Shown: positions 53,158 through 61,794, numbered from the stretch's first letter. The stretch is DNA of 64,000 nt from an uncultured Collinsella sp. (GCA_900541045.1 UQID01000002.1:62001-126000), one strand, 5' to 3'. A program made the numbers and translations. Notes: generated by a model from the letters alone, not told the origin.

Positions 53158-54627
53158 ATGAATGAGGAGTGGTTGGCGCAGGTTATCCATCATCTGCGGG
53201 CAATAGGAAACGACACCCAGCAGTACGAAGTAAAAGAAGCCAAGGGCGCGCTCCCCAAAAGCATCGTCGAGACGCTTTCGGCATTTTCCAACGCGCAGGG
53301 CGGCTTTATCATCCTCGGCATTTCCGAAAAGAACGGGTTTATGCCCGTCGAGGGTTTTGATGCCCGCAAGATGCAAGACGCCCTCTCTTCTGCATGTGAA
53401 AAGCTGACGCCCGTTGTGAGGCCGGATATCCAAGTGCTCCCCTTCGAGGGTAAGCTGGTGCTTTGCGCGCGCATCAAAGAAATGCATCCACGCGATAAAC
53501 CCTGCTATATTGCGGCACGCGGAATGTACGATTCGTCCTTTATCCGTACGGGCGACGGCGACCGGCGCATGACTCCCTACGAAATCGATCGCTTTATGGA
53601 GGAGCATGTTCAGCCTACATACGACGACGAGCCGGTCGAAGGTGCCACGCTCGATGACCTTGACGCCGATCTTTTGCAAGGGTTTATAAAACGTCAGCGC
53701 GAGCTGCACCCTAGGCTTTTGGGCACCAGAAGCGATGACGAGATTCTCCTTGACCTGCATGTGACCAAAAGGGTGGACGACGCAATCGTGCCGACGCTTG
53801 CCGCAATTGTCGCGATGGGACGGTTTCCGCAAAAGTTCTTCCCACGTCTCAATGTGACCTTTACGGCGTACCCCGGGACTACAAAAACGCAGCGAGTAAG
53901 CGATAACAAGCGTTTTGTGGATTCTCAGACCATTTTGGGTCCAATCCCTTTCATGATTGAGGACGTGCTTGCCGCCGTTGCGAGAAACACCCGAAACGCC
54001 GCGGTTATCGAGGGCGCGTTCCGGAAAGATGTGCCCGATTATCCGCCCGTGGCGCTGCGCGAGGCGGTGGCGAACGCACTCATGCACCGCGACTACTCTT
54101 CCGCCGCGCGTGGCTCACAAGTTCAGGTCAACCTGTATATCGACCGCGTCGAGATTCTCAATCCCGGCGGGCTGTACGGCGATGTAACGATCGATTCGCT
54201 GGGAGTTTCTGGGGTTTCGTCATCCAGAAACCAGTTCCTTTCAAATATTCTCGAGACCACGCCGTACCCAGGCGGTGGCTACGTGGTCGAAAATCGCGGC
54301 ACTGGTTATCAGGAAATAGGTGAGCAGCTCGAGCGGGCAAACATGCTGCCGCCCGAACCAAAGAACTCGACGGTTTCTTTTTCGCTGACGTTCGATAAGC
54401 GAAAGATAATGCGGGCGGAACAGGTGACGTCTGTGGGGCATGTGGACGAGGCAATCTTGGATTACCTGGCAACACATTCTTCGGCCTCGACTAAGGAGCT
54501 CACGGACGCTTCGGGTTTGAGCAGGAGCGCCGTTTCCAACCATATAAAGGGCTTGATTGGTGCGGGCAAGATTGAGGCGATGGAACCTCCGCGTAGCCCG
54601 CGGCAACGGTATCGACTTGCAAAGTAG
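53158..54627 (+). CDS. AlbA_2 - HATPase_c_4 - winged-helix regulator
   Basis: 489 residues. N-terminal AlbA_2/Schlafen-type domain (about 10-130: EVKEAKGALPKSIVETLSAFSNAQGG is its core, broken here as EVKEAKG...SAFSNAQGGFIILGI), a middle region, a HATPase_c_4-like domain (about 300-395: REAVANALMHRDYS ... NPGGLYG ... NRGTGYQEI) and a C-terminal winged helix (about 425-485: ASTKELTDASGLSRSAVSNH). Such proteins are annotated as RecG-like or transcriptional regulators; their ligand is unknown. The start at 53158 follows GGGAGG by 6 bases. Repeats on both sides suggest autoregulation or insertion as a unit. Confidence 0.85.
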   Translation: MNEEWLAQVIHHLRAIGNDTQQYEVKEAKGALPKSIVETLSAFSNAQGGFIILGISEKNGFMPVEGFDARKMQDALSSACEKLTPVVRPDIQVLPFEGKLVLCARIKEMHPRDKPCYIAARGMYDSSFIRTGDGDRRMTPYEIDRFMEEHVQPTYDDEPVEGATLDDLDADLLQGFIKRQRELHPRLLGTRSDDEILLDLHVTKRVDDAIVPTLAAIVAMGRFPQKFFPRLNVTFTAYPGTTKTQRVSDNKRFVDSQTILGPIPFMIEDVLAAVARNTRNAAVIEGAFRKDVPDYPPVALREAVANALMHRDYSSAARGSQVQVNLYIDRVEILNPGGLYGDVTIDSLGVSGVSSSRNQFLSNILETTPYPGGGYVVENRGTGYQEIGEQLERANMLPPEPKNSTVSFSLTFDKRKIMRAEQVTSVGHVDEAILDYLATHSSASTKELTDASGLSRSAVSNHIKGLIGAGKIEAMEPPRSPRQRYRLAK

Positions 54628-54668
54628 GGCTGTCCGTCGCCCATGCTTCGGTCTCCCAACTTCTTTCC

Positions 54669-54738
54669 AACTTTCCGCTTAACTTACCACCCAAGGTGGA
54701 AAGCTGGAAAGTTAAGTGGAAAGCTGACATGTTAGGTG
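54669..54738. repeat. Downstream copy of the 20-bp-repeat region
   Basis: About 70 bases that match 53053-53130 closely (AACTTTCC, GCTTAACTTACCAC, CAAGGTGGAAAGCTGGAAAG and so on), with a small internal deletion and two tandem units at 54697 and 54717. The two copies flank the AlbA_2 gene in direct orientation. The following stretch to 54991 is AT-richer than its surroundings and has no gene that I can support. Confidence 0.8.
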
Positions 54739-54991
54739 CGGACTGACGAGGGGTTAATAATTGCACAAACCATACCAGCCAAACAAAAAGATACCCATCT
54801 GGTTGGTAAAACACCGTCAATGAGCCGCGAGCCAACTAGCTGCGTAAATAAAGCCTAAAGAACTGTTGCAAATGAATGGCAAATACCCAGATGCCGCTGT
54901 TACGATTTTCAATTAACTGTTACGCGGGAACAGCAAAATGCTACTATCTAACAAGCACGTAAGAAAGCAGATTAACGGTTAAGGCTAAGAA

Positions 54992-55381
54992 GTGGCAGGT
55001 ATGTCGGAAGCAACTAGGACTCGCACGCATGCGCCCGAGGTTAGGCAGCGCGCCGTCGAGATCCTCCAAGAGGGGGTCGGTCACCGCGCCCTCGCCGCAA
55101 AGCTTGGCATTCCCCAGGCCACGGCTCGTCAGTGGGCCCGCGCATATGCCGTGGGCGGTGCCGACGCCGTGCTCAATGCGGGCGCTCGCCATCACACCTA
55201 TTCGTACGACGTAAAGCTCGCCGTGGTTAAGGACCGTTTGGAAAACGGCCTGACGGTTCGCGAGGCTATGATCAAGCACAAGATTCCCAGCGAGTCTTCA
55301 GTCAAGGCTTGGTGCCGCCAGTATCGCGAGAGCGGTGAGTCCGCGCTGGTCGATAAGCCGCGCGTTAAAAAGGCGGAATAG
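54992..55381 (+). CDS. Double helix-turn-helix protein, transposase-OrfA-like
   Basis: 129 residues with two helix-turn-helix segments (about 15-50: RQRAVEILQEGVGHRALAAK then LGIPQATARQWARAYAVGG; about 70-115: AVVKDRLENGLTVREAMIKH then SSVKAWCRQYRESG). This layout is like the first open frame of IS3-type elements, but no transposase catalytic frame or terminal inverted repeat is present and the gene has its own terminator, so it may be a domesticated DNA-binding protein. GTG at 54992 (AAGG 8 bases upstream) and ATG at 55001 are both possible starts. Confidence 0.7.
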   Translation: MAGMSEATRTRTHAPEVRQRAVEILQEGVGHRALAAKLGIPQATARQWARAYAVGGADAVLNAGARHHTYSYDVKLAVVKDRLENGLTVREAMIKHKIPSESSVKAWCRQYRESGESALVDKPRVKKAE

Positions 55382-55393
55382 CGAACGGGATGG

Positions 55394-55416
55394 TGCGCCC
55401 ACAGGGGCGCATTTTT
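55394..55416 (+). terminator. Intrinsic terminator of the HTH gene
   Basis: TGCGCCC (55394-55400) pairs with GGGCGCA (55405-55411), followed by TTTTTC. Confidence 0.9.
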
Positions 55417-55562
55417 CTTGCCGCCCCTCTGCTCCAATGCGGACAGACTCCTTACCCCGCACGTACAAAACTCCCCAGTTGACCGAAAACCCGCCGCCGT
55501 TACTCCTCAATTGAGCTATAACGTTAAACGATTGCAGCGTTTTTGCATGGGGGAGTGATGGT

Positions 55563-58445
55563 ATGACGCTACTGTATTTCCTTACCCTGTTTCCGCTGGT
55601 ACCGGCGCTGGGCATGCTGCTCGCGCGCGGTGACCGCGCCCGCGATGCGGTGGGGCTCATAGGTTCCGGCATCATTATGGCGGTGACAGTTGTAGTCGCC
55701 GTCATGTTTTTTGGCGCGGGCCCGCAGAGCTTTGAGGTTGCCTCCGGCACCTCGCATGTGCTCTCGATCATCAGCTCCGCCATCGATGTCATCCTGTGCG
55801 CCGTCATCCTATACAACGCGTATAAATATAGGAACGCGCTCACCACGGTGCTCGGCATAGTCCAGCTGGTGGGCTCGCTCGCCTTTGCAGCCATGACGCT
55901 GCCCGCGGCCGAAGCCGTCACCGCAACGCCGCTCTACCTGGACTATATGAGCGTGATCATGGTCCTCGCCGTCGGCATTGTCGGCAGCCTGATCTGCGTG
56001 TATGCCCTGGGCTACATGAAGGACTTCCAGGCCCACGACGAGCACGAGGCCGCGCTGCGCGGGCAGACCGCGCCCGACCGACGGCCGCAGTTCCTGGCGC
56101 TTATGTTCCTGTTCCTCTCGGCCATGTTCGTCATCGTGACGAGCGACAACCTTGAGTGGTTGTTCTGCGGCTGGGAAATCACCACCGTGTGCTCGTTCCT
56201 CATGATTGGCTACACGCGCACGCCCGAGGCCATCAAGAACGCCTTTACCCAGATCATCCTCAACATGCTGGGCGGCATCGCGTTTTTGGTCGGACTCATG
56301 TACCTGCACGTTAACGGCATGCCGCTGACCATCTCAGGCATGATTGAGCTTTCCGGCGCCGGAACCGCGCAATCCGCGCTGCTGGTGATGCCGGTCATTC
56401 TGCTGTCGCTCGCCGCACTCACCAAGGCCGCACAGATGCCGTTCCACACTTGGCTGCTTGGCGCCATGGTTGCCCCCACGCCCACGAGCGCCCTGCTGCA
56501 CTCGTCCACCATGGTCAAAGCCGGCGTGTTCCTGATGGTCAAGCTGAGCCCGCTCTATGCCATCTATCCCGTGACCGGCTTTATGGTCACGAGCGTGGGT
56601 GCCATCACGTTTTTGCTCGCCGCCCTCATGGCCATCTCGCAGAGCAACGCCAAGCGCGTGCTCGCGTACTCCACCATTTCCAACTTGGGCCTCATCAGTG
56701 CCTGCTTGGGTGTCGGCGCGCCCGAGGCCGTATGGGCGGCCATCTTCCTGATCCTGTTCCACACGGTGGCAAAGTCGCTTCTGTTCCTGTGCGTGGGCAC
56801 GGCCGAGCATCATATCGGCAGCCGCAATATCGAGGACATGGACGGTATGTTCAGCCGCATGCCGCACCTGACGCGCCTGATGATGCTGGGCATCATGGGC
56901 ATGTTTGTGGCGCCGTTTGGCATGCTCGTGTCCAAGTGGGGCGCCCTGGTGGCGTTCGCGCAGACCGGCAACGTGCTCATGATCATGGTGTTGGCCTTTG
57001 GCTCGGCCGCGACGTTTTACTTCTGGGGCAAGTGGCTTGCCAAGCTTTCGGGCGTCGACCCCACGGCCCAAAACGTTGAGGTCAATGTCCATAAGACCGA
57101 ATGGATGGCGCTCAACACCATCGCCGCGCTGCTGATTCTGTGCTGCGTGGCGTTCCCGCTCATCTCGAGCGGCCTGGTGTCGCCTTACTTGGCCATGGTG
57201 TTTGGCCGCGTGCCGTACGTTATCGGCAAGGACGCCATGTATCTGATGGTGGTTATCGTGGCGTTTATCGCCGTGGTGCTGCTGACGTCGTTCCGCGTGA
57301 GCAACAAACCGCACGTCAACGTGTACCTTTCGGGCGTGGGAACCGACAAATATCGCCATTTCCGCGGCTCGATGGGACATGAGGTGAAGGCCGAAAAGCG
57401 CAATTGGTACTCGGAGGACGCCCTTGGCGAGAAGCGTATTGGCCCCGCGGGTAGCGTCGTGTGTTGCAGCATTATCTTCTTTGCGCTGCTGTGTTGCGCG
57501 TGGATTGGGCCCGAGAGACTTGCCATGAGCGCGCCCTCGGTGCTGCGCGGTAAGTATTTCGAAGGCTCGGGCGTCGTGGGCATATTTATTGGCACCGTGG
57601 CGTTTGCCCTGCTGGCGCCGCTTGTGGGCGGCCTGATCGACGGCGTTGACCGTAAGCTTTCGGCTCGCATGCAGGGCCGCGTGGGCCCGCGCTTGCTGCA
57701 GCCCTTCTACGACGTTGCCAAGCTGCTGCGCAAGGCCCCTGCCAGCGTAAACACCATGGACGATACCTACATGGCGTGCGCGCTCATCTTTACCGTGGTG
57801 GGCGGCGGCATCTTTGTGTCTGGCTCCAACACGCTGCTGTGCGCTTTTATGGTGACGCTCGCCGCGATCTTTGTGGTGCTGGCGTCCGCCTCGACGCAAA
57901 GCCCGTTTGCCCAGGTTGGCGCCGACCGCGAGCTGCTGCAGGTTATGAGTTACGAGCCCGCCGTTCTGCTGATGAGCGTGGGTCTGTACCTTGCCACCGA
58001 CAGCTTCGATTCCATCGCCGTGACGGGGCAGTCGGCCCCCATCATCGTGTACAGCGCGCCCATTTTCCTCGCGCTGCTCGCGGTACTTACCATCAAGCTG
58101 CGCAAGTCGCCGTTCGATCTTTCGTACTCGCATCACGCGCATCAGGAGATCGTTCAGGGCGTCGCCACCGAGATGAGCGGCGGCACGCTGGCCAAGATGA
58201 CCCTTATGCACTGGTGCGAGACCGTGCTGTTTTTGATGTGGGTGGGCATGTTCTTTGTTTGGGGCAACCCGGTGAGCTGGGTGGTAGCCCTGGTCGTGAT
58301 GGCCGCGACGTACTTTGTCGAGGTGCTTATCGACAACACCTTCGCACGCAGTACCTGGCGCAGCTGCTTTAAGCTCGGATGGGGCGTGGCGCTGGTGTTT
58401 GGCCTGCTCAACCTTATGCCCATCCTCGTCGACGTGTTTATTTAG
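55563..58445 (+). CDS. echA-echB: Fused Ech hydrogenase membrane subunits EchA-EchB (NuoL-like + NuoH-like)
   Basis: A 960-residue integral membrane protein. Residues about 1-620 match the antiporter-like NuoL/HycC/EchA family (about 14 helices; AAQMPFHTWLLGAMVAPTPT with the conserved Lys/His-bearing helices, ALLHSSTMVKAG). Residues about 660-960 match NuoH/HycD/EchB (VDRKLSARMQGRVGPRLLQP and KLRKSPFDLSYSHHAHQEIV). In other organisms these are separate proteins; here one frame runs through both with a hydrophilic joint near 590-640. Role: proton or sodium translocation coupled to electron flow from ferredoxin to protons. First gene of the operon, GGGGGAG upstream. Confidence 0.88.
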   Translation: MTLLYFLTLFPLVPALGMLLARGDRARDAVGLIGSGIIMAVTVVVAVMFFGAGPQSFEVASGTSHVLSIISSAIDVILCAVILYNAYKYRNALTTVLGIVQLVGSLAFAAMTLPAAEAVTATPLYLDYMSVIMVLAVGIVGSLICVYALGYMKDFQAHDEHEAALRGQTAPDRRPQFLALMFLFLSAMFVIVTSDNLEWLFCGWEITTVCSFLMIGYTRTPEAIKNAFTQIILNMLGGIAFLVGLMYLHVNGMPLTISGMIELSGAGTAQSALLVMPVILLSLAALTKAAQMPFHTWLLGAMVAPTPTSALLHSSTMVKAGVFLMVKLSPLYAIYPVTGFMVTSVGAITFLLAALMAISQSNAKRVLAYSTISNLGLISACLGVGAPEAVWAAIFLILFHTVAKSLLFLCVGTAEHHIGSRNIEDMDGMFSRMPHLTRLMMLGIMGMFVAPFGMLVSKWGALVAFAQTGNVLMIMVLAFGSAATFYFWGKWLAKLSGVDPTAQNVEVNVHKTEWMALNTIAALLILCCVAFPLISSGLVSPYLAMVFGRVPYVIGKDAMYLMVVIVAFIAVVLLTSFRVSNKPHVNVYLSGVGTDKYRHFRGSMGHEVKAEKRNWYSEDALGEKRIGPAGSVVCCSIIFFALLCCAWIGPERLAMSAPSVLRGKYFEGSGVVGIFIGTVAFALLAPLVGGLIDGVDRKLSARMQGRVGPRLLQPFYDVAKLLRKAPASVNTMDDTYMACALIFTVVGGGIFVSGSNTLLCAFMVTLAAIFVVLASASTQSPFAQVGADRELLQVMSYEPAVLLMSVGLYLATDSFDSIAVTGQSAPIIVYSAPIFLALLAVLTIKLRKSPFDLSYSHHAHQEIVQGVATEMSGGTLAKMTLMHWCETVLFLMWVGMFFVWGNPVSWVVALVVMAATYFVEVLIDNTFARSTWRSCFKLGWGVALVFGLLNLMPILVDVFI

Positions 58446-58457
58446 GAGGCGGCATTC

Positions 58458-59075
58458 ATGGATCATAAAATGTCGCGCTCGCCGTGGGTTATTCATTACG
58501 ACGGCTCGAGCTGCAACGGATGCGATATCGAGGTGCTGGCCTCGCTCACGCCGCTGTTCGATGCGGAGCGCTTTGGCGTGGTCAACACCGGCAACCCCAA
58601 GCATGCGGACATCTTTTTGGTGACGGGGTCGGTCAATGCCCAGAACCTGCCCGTCGTGCGCCAGGTCTACAACCAGATGCTCGAGCCCAAGTGTGTAGTG
58701 GCCTGCGGTATCTGCGCGTGTTCGGGCGGCGTGTTCCGCGATGCCTATAACGTGATCGGCGGCGTGGACCGCGCGATTCCCGTGGACGTGTACGCGCCCG
58801 GGTGCGCCATTCGCCCCGAGACGGTGATCGATGCCATCGTGGAGGCGTGCGGCATCCTGGACCAGAAGGAGGCCGTGATGCGTGCTGGCGGTGACCCGCT
58901 TACCGTGGGCGGTGCTGCTACCTGGGATGGCGGCGTTGAGCTGGGCGAGGACGGATTTGTGGCTGCGGGGGCCGGGGCTGACGGTGCCGGTGACGCGCCT
59001 GCCGGGAAGCCCGCCGCGCCCGTCGCTGGCGACGCATCTGCTGAGACGCCCGCCGCTGCAAAGGAGGCCGAGTAA
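58458..59075 (+). CDS. echC: Ech hydrogenase small subunit (NuoB-like)
   Basis: 205 residues. Carries the proximal [4Fe-4S] ligands in the NuoB/EchC pattern: Cys19 and Cys22 (SSCNGCDIEV), Cys86 or Cys83 within VACGICACSGG, and Cys116 (APGCAIRPE). The core ends near residue 140; the remaining 60 residues are Ala/Gly/Pro-rich and unlike other EchC proteins. It starts 12 bases after the fused membrane gene with AGGAGG upstream. Confidence 0.92.
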   Translation: MDHKMSRSPWVIHYDGSSCNGCDIEVLASLTPLFDAERFGVVNTGNPKHADIFLVTGSVNAQNLPVVRQVYNQMLEPKCVVACGICACSGGVFRDAYNVIGGVDRAIPVDVYAPGCAIRPETVIDAIVEACGILDQKEAVMRAGGDPLTVGGAATWDGGVELGEDGFVAAGAGADGAGDAPAGKPAAPVAGDASAETPAAAKEAE

Positions 59076-59791
59076 TGCAAAAGGCTATCTATACCACCGT
59101 CGGGATCGACGAGCTCCTGTCGCATGTCCAGGCGCTCAAGGGCGTCGGCGCGCGCTTTGTGCAAATGCATGCCGAGCGCAACGTCGACGACGGCACGTAT
59201 CGCCTGGTCTATACGTTTATCAACGTTCGTGCTGCACAGGAGCAGATCGCTCAGGATGGCAGCTATGCGATCGAGAACCTGGTGGTCGAGGGCATCGACC
59301 AGTACCAGGAGATTCCGTCCATCAGCTCGTATTATCCGGCGGTATTCCCGTTTGAGAACGAGGCGCACGACCTGTTTGGGCTTGCCATTACCGATATGCA
59401 GATCGACTTTAAGGGCTTTTTCTACCAGGTCTCGACTGCCGAGCCCATGAGCGTTATCACACCCGAGGTGAAGGCCGCGCGCGAGAAAGCCATGAAGGTC
59501 CGTGCCGCCGCAGAGGCCAAGGCGCGCAAGGCTGCGGCCGAGAAGGCCGCTGCCGCTGCTGCTGCGGGGGAGGGCGCCGCGGGTGCCGGTGATGCTGCGA
59601 ACGCTGTTGCCGCCCAGCCCGCTGCGGCTACCGGCTCCGATGCTCAGCATGACGATGCCGCTGCCAAGGCCGCGCTCAAGGCTGCCGAGATGGAGGCAAA
59701 GCTCGCCGCTATGGATCCCGAGAAAGCGGCCAAGGTCCGCGCGGCGCTTGCTGCCAAGGCCGCCCGCGACAAGCAGAAAAAGGAGGCGTAA
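59075..59791 (+). CDS. echD: Ech hydrogenase 30-kDa-type subunit (NuoC-like)
   Basis: 238 residues. The first 130 match NuoC/EchD (VQMHAERNVDDGTYRLVYTF ... PSISSYYPAVFPFENEAHDLFGL), the subunit that joins small and large subunits. Residues about 131-238 form an Ala/Lys/Glu-rich, probably helical tail with no counterpart in typical EchD. Its ATG overlaps the echC stop by one base (TAATG). Confidence 0.88.
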   Translation: MQKAIYTTVGIDELLSHVQALKGVGARFVQMHAERNVDDGTYRLVYTFINVRAAQEQIAQDGSYAIENLVVEGIDQYQEIPSISSYYPAVFPFENEAHDLFGLAITDMQIDFKGFFYQVSTAEPMSVITPEVKAAREKAMKVRAAAEAKARKAAAEKAAAAAAAGEGAAGAGDAANAVAAQPAAATGSDAQHDDAAAKAALKAAEMEAKLAAMDPEKAAKVRAALAAKAARDKQKKEA

Positions 59792-59796
59792 GGTCC

Positions 59797-60885
59797 ATGG
59801 CACATCGCTCCGTTATTCCGTTTGGCCCGCAACACCCGGTGCTGCCCGAGCCGCTTCATCTGGACCTGGTGATCGAGGACGACCGCGTCATCGAGGCAAT
59901 TCCGCAGATCGGCTTTGTGCACCGCGGGCTCGAGAAGCTAACCGAAAAGCGCGACATGCATCAGTTTGGCTACATCGCCGAGCGCATCTGCGGCATCTGC
60001 GCCGTGGGCCACAGCTACGGCTATGCCAGCGCCTGCGAGCGCATGCTCGACATCGAGGTGCCCGGCCGCGCGCAGTATATCCGCACCATTTTGCACGAGC
60101 TTTCGCGCATCCACTCGCATCTGCTGTGGCTGGGCCTGCTCGCCGATGCCTTTGGCTTCGAGGCGCTGTTCTATCGGTCGTGGACCCTGCGCGAGCAGAT
60201 TCTCAAGATTTTCGAGAGCACGTGCGGTGGTCGCGTGATTCTGTCGATCAACGAGATCGGCGGCCTCAAGCACGACATTGAGGACTCCGAGCTGGCGGGT
60301 ATTGTCCAGACGCTCGATGCCATGCGTCCCGACTACGAGGCCCTGGTGCATACGTTTTTGGACGACAATAGCTGCGGCGAGCGCCTGCATGGCGTGGGCG
60401 TGATCAGCAAGAAGGACGCGCTGGAGCTTTCGATGGTCGGTCCGTTCGGTCGCGCCTCGGGCGTGGACTACGACGTGCGTATGTTCGGCGACGGCGCCTA
60501 TGCGGATCTGGCCGCGTTTGAGCCCATCGTTGCCACAGACGGCGACTGCTATGCCCGCTGCCAGGTGCGTTGTGCCGAGGTCATGCAGGCCATGGACATT
60601 ATCAAGGAGCTTGTGGGCAAGATTCCGCACGACGGTATCGGCGGGCGCACCAAGCTTACGCCGGCCGACGGCGCGCGCGGCGAGGTTGTGATTGAGCAGC
60701 CGCGCGGCGAGGCGTACTACTATGTGCGCGGCAACGGCACCAAGAATCTGGACCGTTTTCGCGTGCGCACGCCGACGTCGCAGAACCTGGCGGGTCTGAC
60801 GCATGCGCTGCAGGGCGTGCTCCTTGCCAACGTGCCCATGATTATCCTGACCATCGACCCCTGCATTAGCTGCACGGAAAGGTAG
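59797..60885 (+). CDS. echE: Ech hydrogenase catalytic large subunit ([NiFe], NuoD-like)
   Basis: 362 residues. All four nickel-ligand cysteines of [NiFe] hydrogenases are present: Cys65 and Cys68 in ERICGICAVGH, Cys356 and Cys359 in DPCISCTER. This separates it from NuoD, which lacks them, and marks an active hydrogenase of group 4. The protein ends three residues after the last Cys, so it appears not to need the C-terminal endopeptidase step. The ATG follows AAAAAGGAGG. No hyp maturation genes are in the window. Confidence 0.95.
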   Translation: MAHRSVIPFGPQHPVLPEPLHLDLVIEDDRVIEAIPQIGFVHRGLEKLTEKRDMHQFGYIAERICGICAVGHSYGYASACERMLDIEVPGRAQYIRTILHELSRIHSHLLWLGLLADAFGFEALFYRSWTLREQILKIFESTCGGRVILSINEIGGLKHDIEDSELAGIVQTLDAMRPDYEALVHTFLDDNSCGERLHGVGVISKKDALELSMVGPFGRASGVDYDVRMFGDGAYADLAAFEPIVATDGDCYARCQVRCAEVMQAMDIIKELVGKIPHDGIGGRTKLTPADGARGEVVIEQPRGEAYYYVRGNGTKNLDRFRVRTPTSQNLAGLTHALQGVLLANVPMIILTIDPCISCTER

Positions 60886-60892
60886 GCGCGGC

Positions 60893-61234
60893 ATGAGTTT
60901 ACTGACATTTGCCAAGACGGCCTTGGGCTCTATGGTCAAGCAGCCGGTAACGGTGTGCTATCCGCAGGAGAAGCTGGCGGCGCCCGAGCGCTTGCGCGGG
61001 CATATCGTCAACGACATGGATGTGTGCATTTGCTGTGGTATGTGCGCACGTCGCTGCCCGGCGGGCGCGCTCACGGTCGATCGCAAGGGTGGTACCTGGT
61101 CGATTGACCCGTATGCCTGCGTGGTGTGCGGTGAGTGCATCGAAAGCTGTCCCAAACACTGCCTGACTATGGACACCGCCCGCACTCCAGTTGCGGCGGA
61201 CAAGACTCCCACGGTAGAAACCAAGCCGGAGTAG
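60893..61234 (+). CDS. echF: Ech hydrogenase ferredoxin-type subunit (2 x [4Fe-4S])
   Basis: 113 residues with two [4Fe-4S] motifs: CICCGMCARRCPAGA and CVVCGECIESCPKH. Accepts electrons from reduced ferredoxin and hands them to the small subunit; NuoI/EchF family. Short hydrophilic tail. Last gene of the operon, 7 bases after echE. Confidence 0.93.
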   Translation: MSLLTFAKTALGSMVKQPVTVCYPQEKLAAPERLRGHIVNDMDVCICCGMCARRCPAGALTVDRKGGTWSIDPYACVVCGECIESCPKHCLTMDTARTPVAADKTPTVETKPE

Positions 61235-61255
61235 CGTTGGAATAGAGTTGGAATA

Positions 61256-61289
61256 GGGGCCGGTGGGGCAAAATTGCCCCACCGGCCCC
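61256..61289 (+). terminator. Strong hairpin at the end of the hydrogenase operon
   Basis: A perfect 16-bp stem (GGGGCCGGTGGGGCAA with its complement, 2-base loop), 22 bases after the echF stop. No T-run follows, but a second hairpin CCGCG/CGCGG comes immediately. Terminator function is likely but not certain. Confidence 0.7.
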
Positions 61290-61320
61290 GCGCTTAAACG
61301 CGCGGTTGGGCCGCCGCGAA

Positions 61321-61474
61321 CAAAACTATGCCGGATTACGGGGCTGGATAGCGAACCCCCGACCATACCGAAAACCACGAAAATAAAACCGCAGGTAGAT
61401 AGCTTGCTGTTTTTCAAAAAATGAAGGTATGGATGAGGGCTCCGGCTTTAGCCCCGTAATCCGGCATAGTTTTG
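61321..61474. ncRNA. Structured element A (25-bp stem, 104-base interior)
   Basis: Left arm 61321-61345 and right arm 61450-61474 are exact reverse complements. The outer part of the arm (CAAAACTATGCCGG) and its flanks (GGGCCGCC-GAA before, AAATG after) are shared with element B at 61581; the inner part differs but is again complementary. The interior contains AAAACCGCAGGTAGA. No protein is supported. It could be a structured RNA or a MITE-like insertion; strand not known. Confidence 0.55.
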
Positions 61475-61580
61475 AAATGCCACCATATCAGTACCAGCCC
61501 CTGATCTCCCGTGGACAGAGGGAAACGGATCATTTTGGTCCCGCGAGGCTTGCGGAGGCACTCGTGCAGGGCCGCCCGAA

Positions 61581-61734
61581 CAAAACTATGTCGGTTTACT
61601 ACGATGAATTCGACATTCCCGACCATGACTGCATTTTTCTAAATATTGCAAGCGTTCTACCTGCGGTTTTGCAAGCGCGCAATTTACCGTGGTCGAAGGT
61701 GGGCGATTCATCGTAGTAAACCGGCATAGTTTTG
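61581..61734. ncRNA. Structured element B (29-bp stem, 96-base interior)
   Basis: Left arm 61581-61609 and right arm 61706-61734 are complementary with one G-U-compatible mismatch. It starts exactly 260 bases after element A and shares its outer arms, while the inner arm sequence (TTTACTACGATGAAT) differs from A and is compensated on the other side. The interior has the reverse complement of the CGCAGGTAGA segment found in A. Confidence 0.55.
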
Positions 61735-61794
61735 AAATGGCATTAAAACGGTAGCAGCCATTTTGCTATGCCGGGGTGGTCGGCCGTTGGGTAA

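Noticed and set aside
54992..55381. Complete IS3-type insertion sequence
   Set aside because: No catalytic second frame, no terminal inverted repeats and no target duplication could be found around it.
55563..58445. Frameshift or missed stop as the cause of the EchA-EchB fusion
   Set aside because: The frame is continuous with normal codon use across the joint; nothing in the sequence suggests an error, although only reads or relatives can exclude it.
56334..58604. 756-residue minus-strand open frame
   Set aside because: Antisense to the EchA-EchB gene; His/Gln/Arg-rich with no domain.
61429..61716. 95-residue open frame in the gap after the hydrogenase operon
   Set aside because: It runs through the arms of the two structured elements, has no clear ribosome binding site, and its codons are dictated by the inverted repeats.
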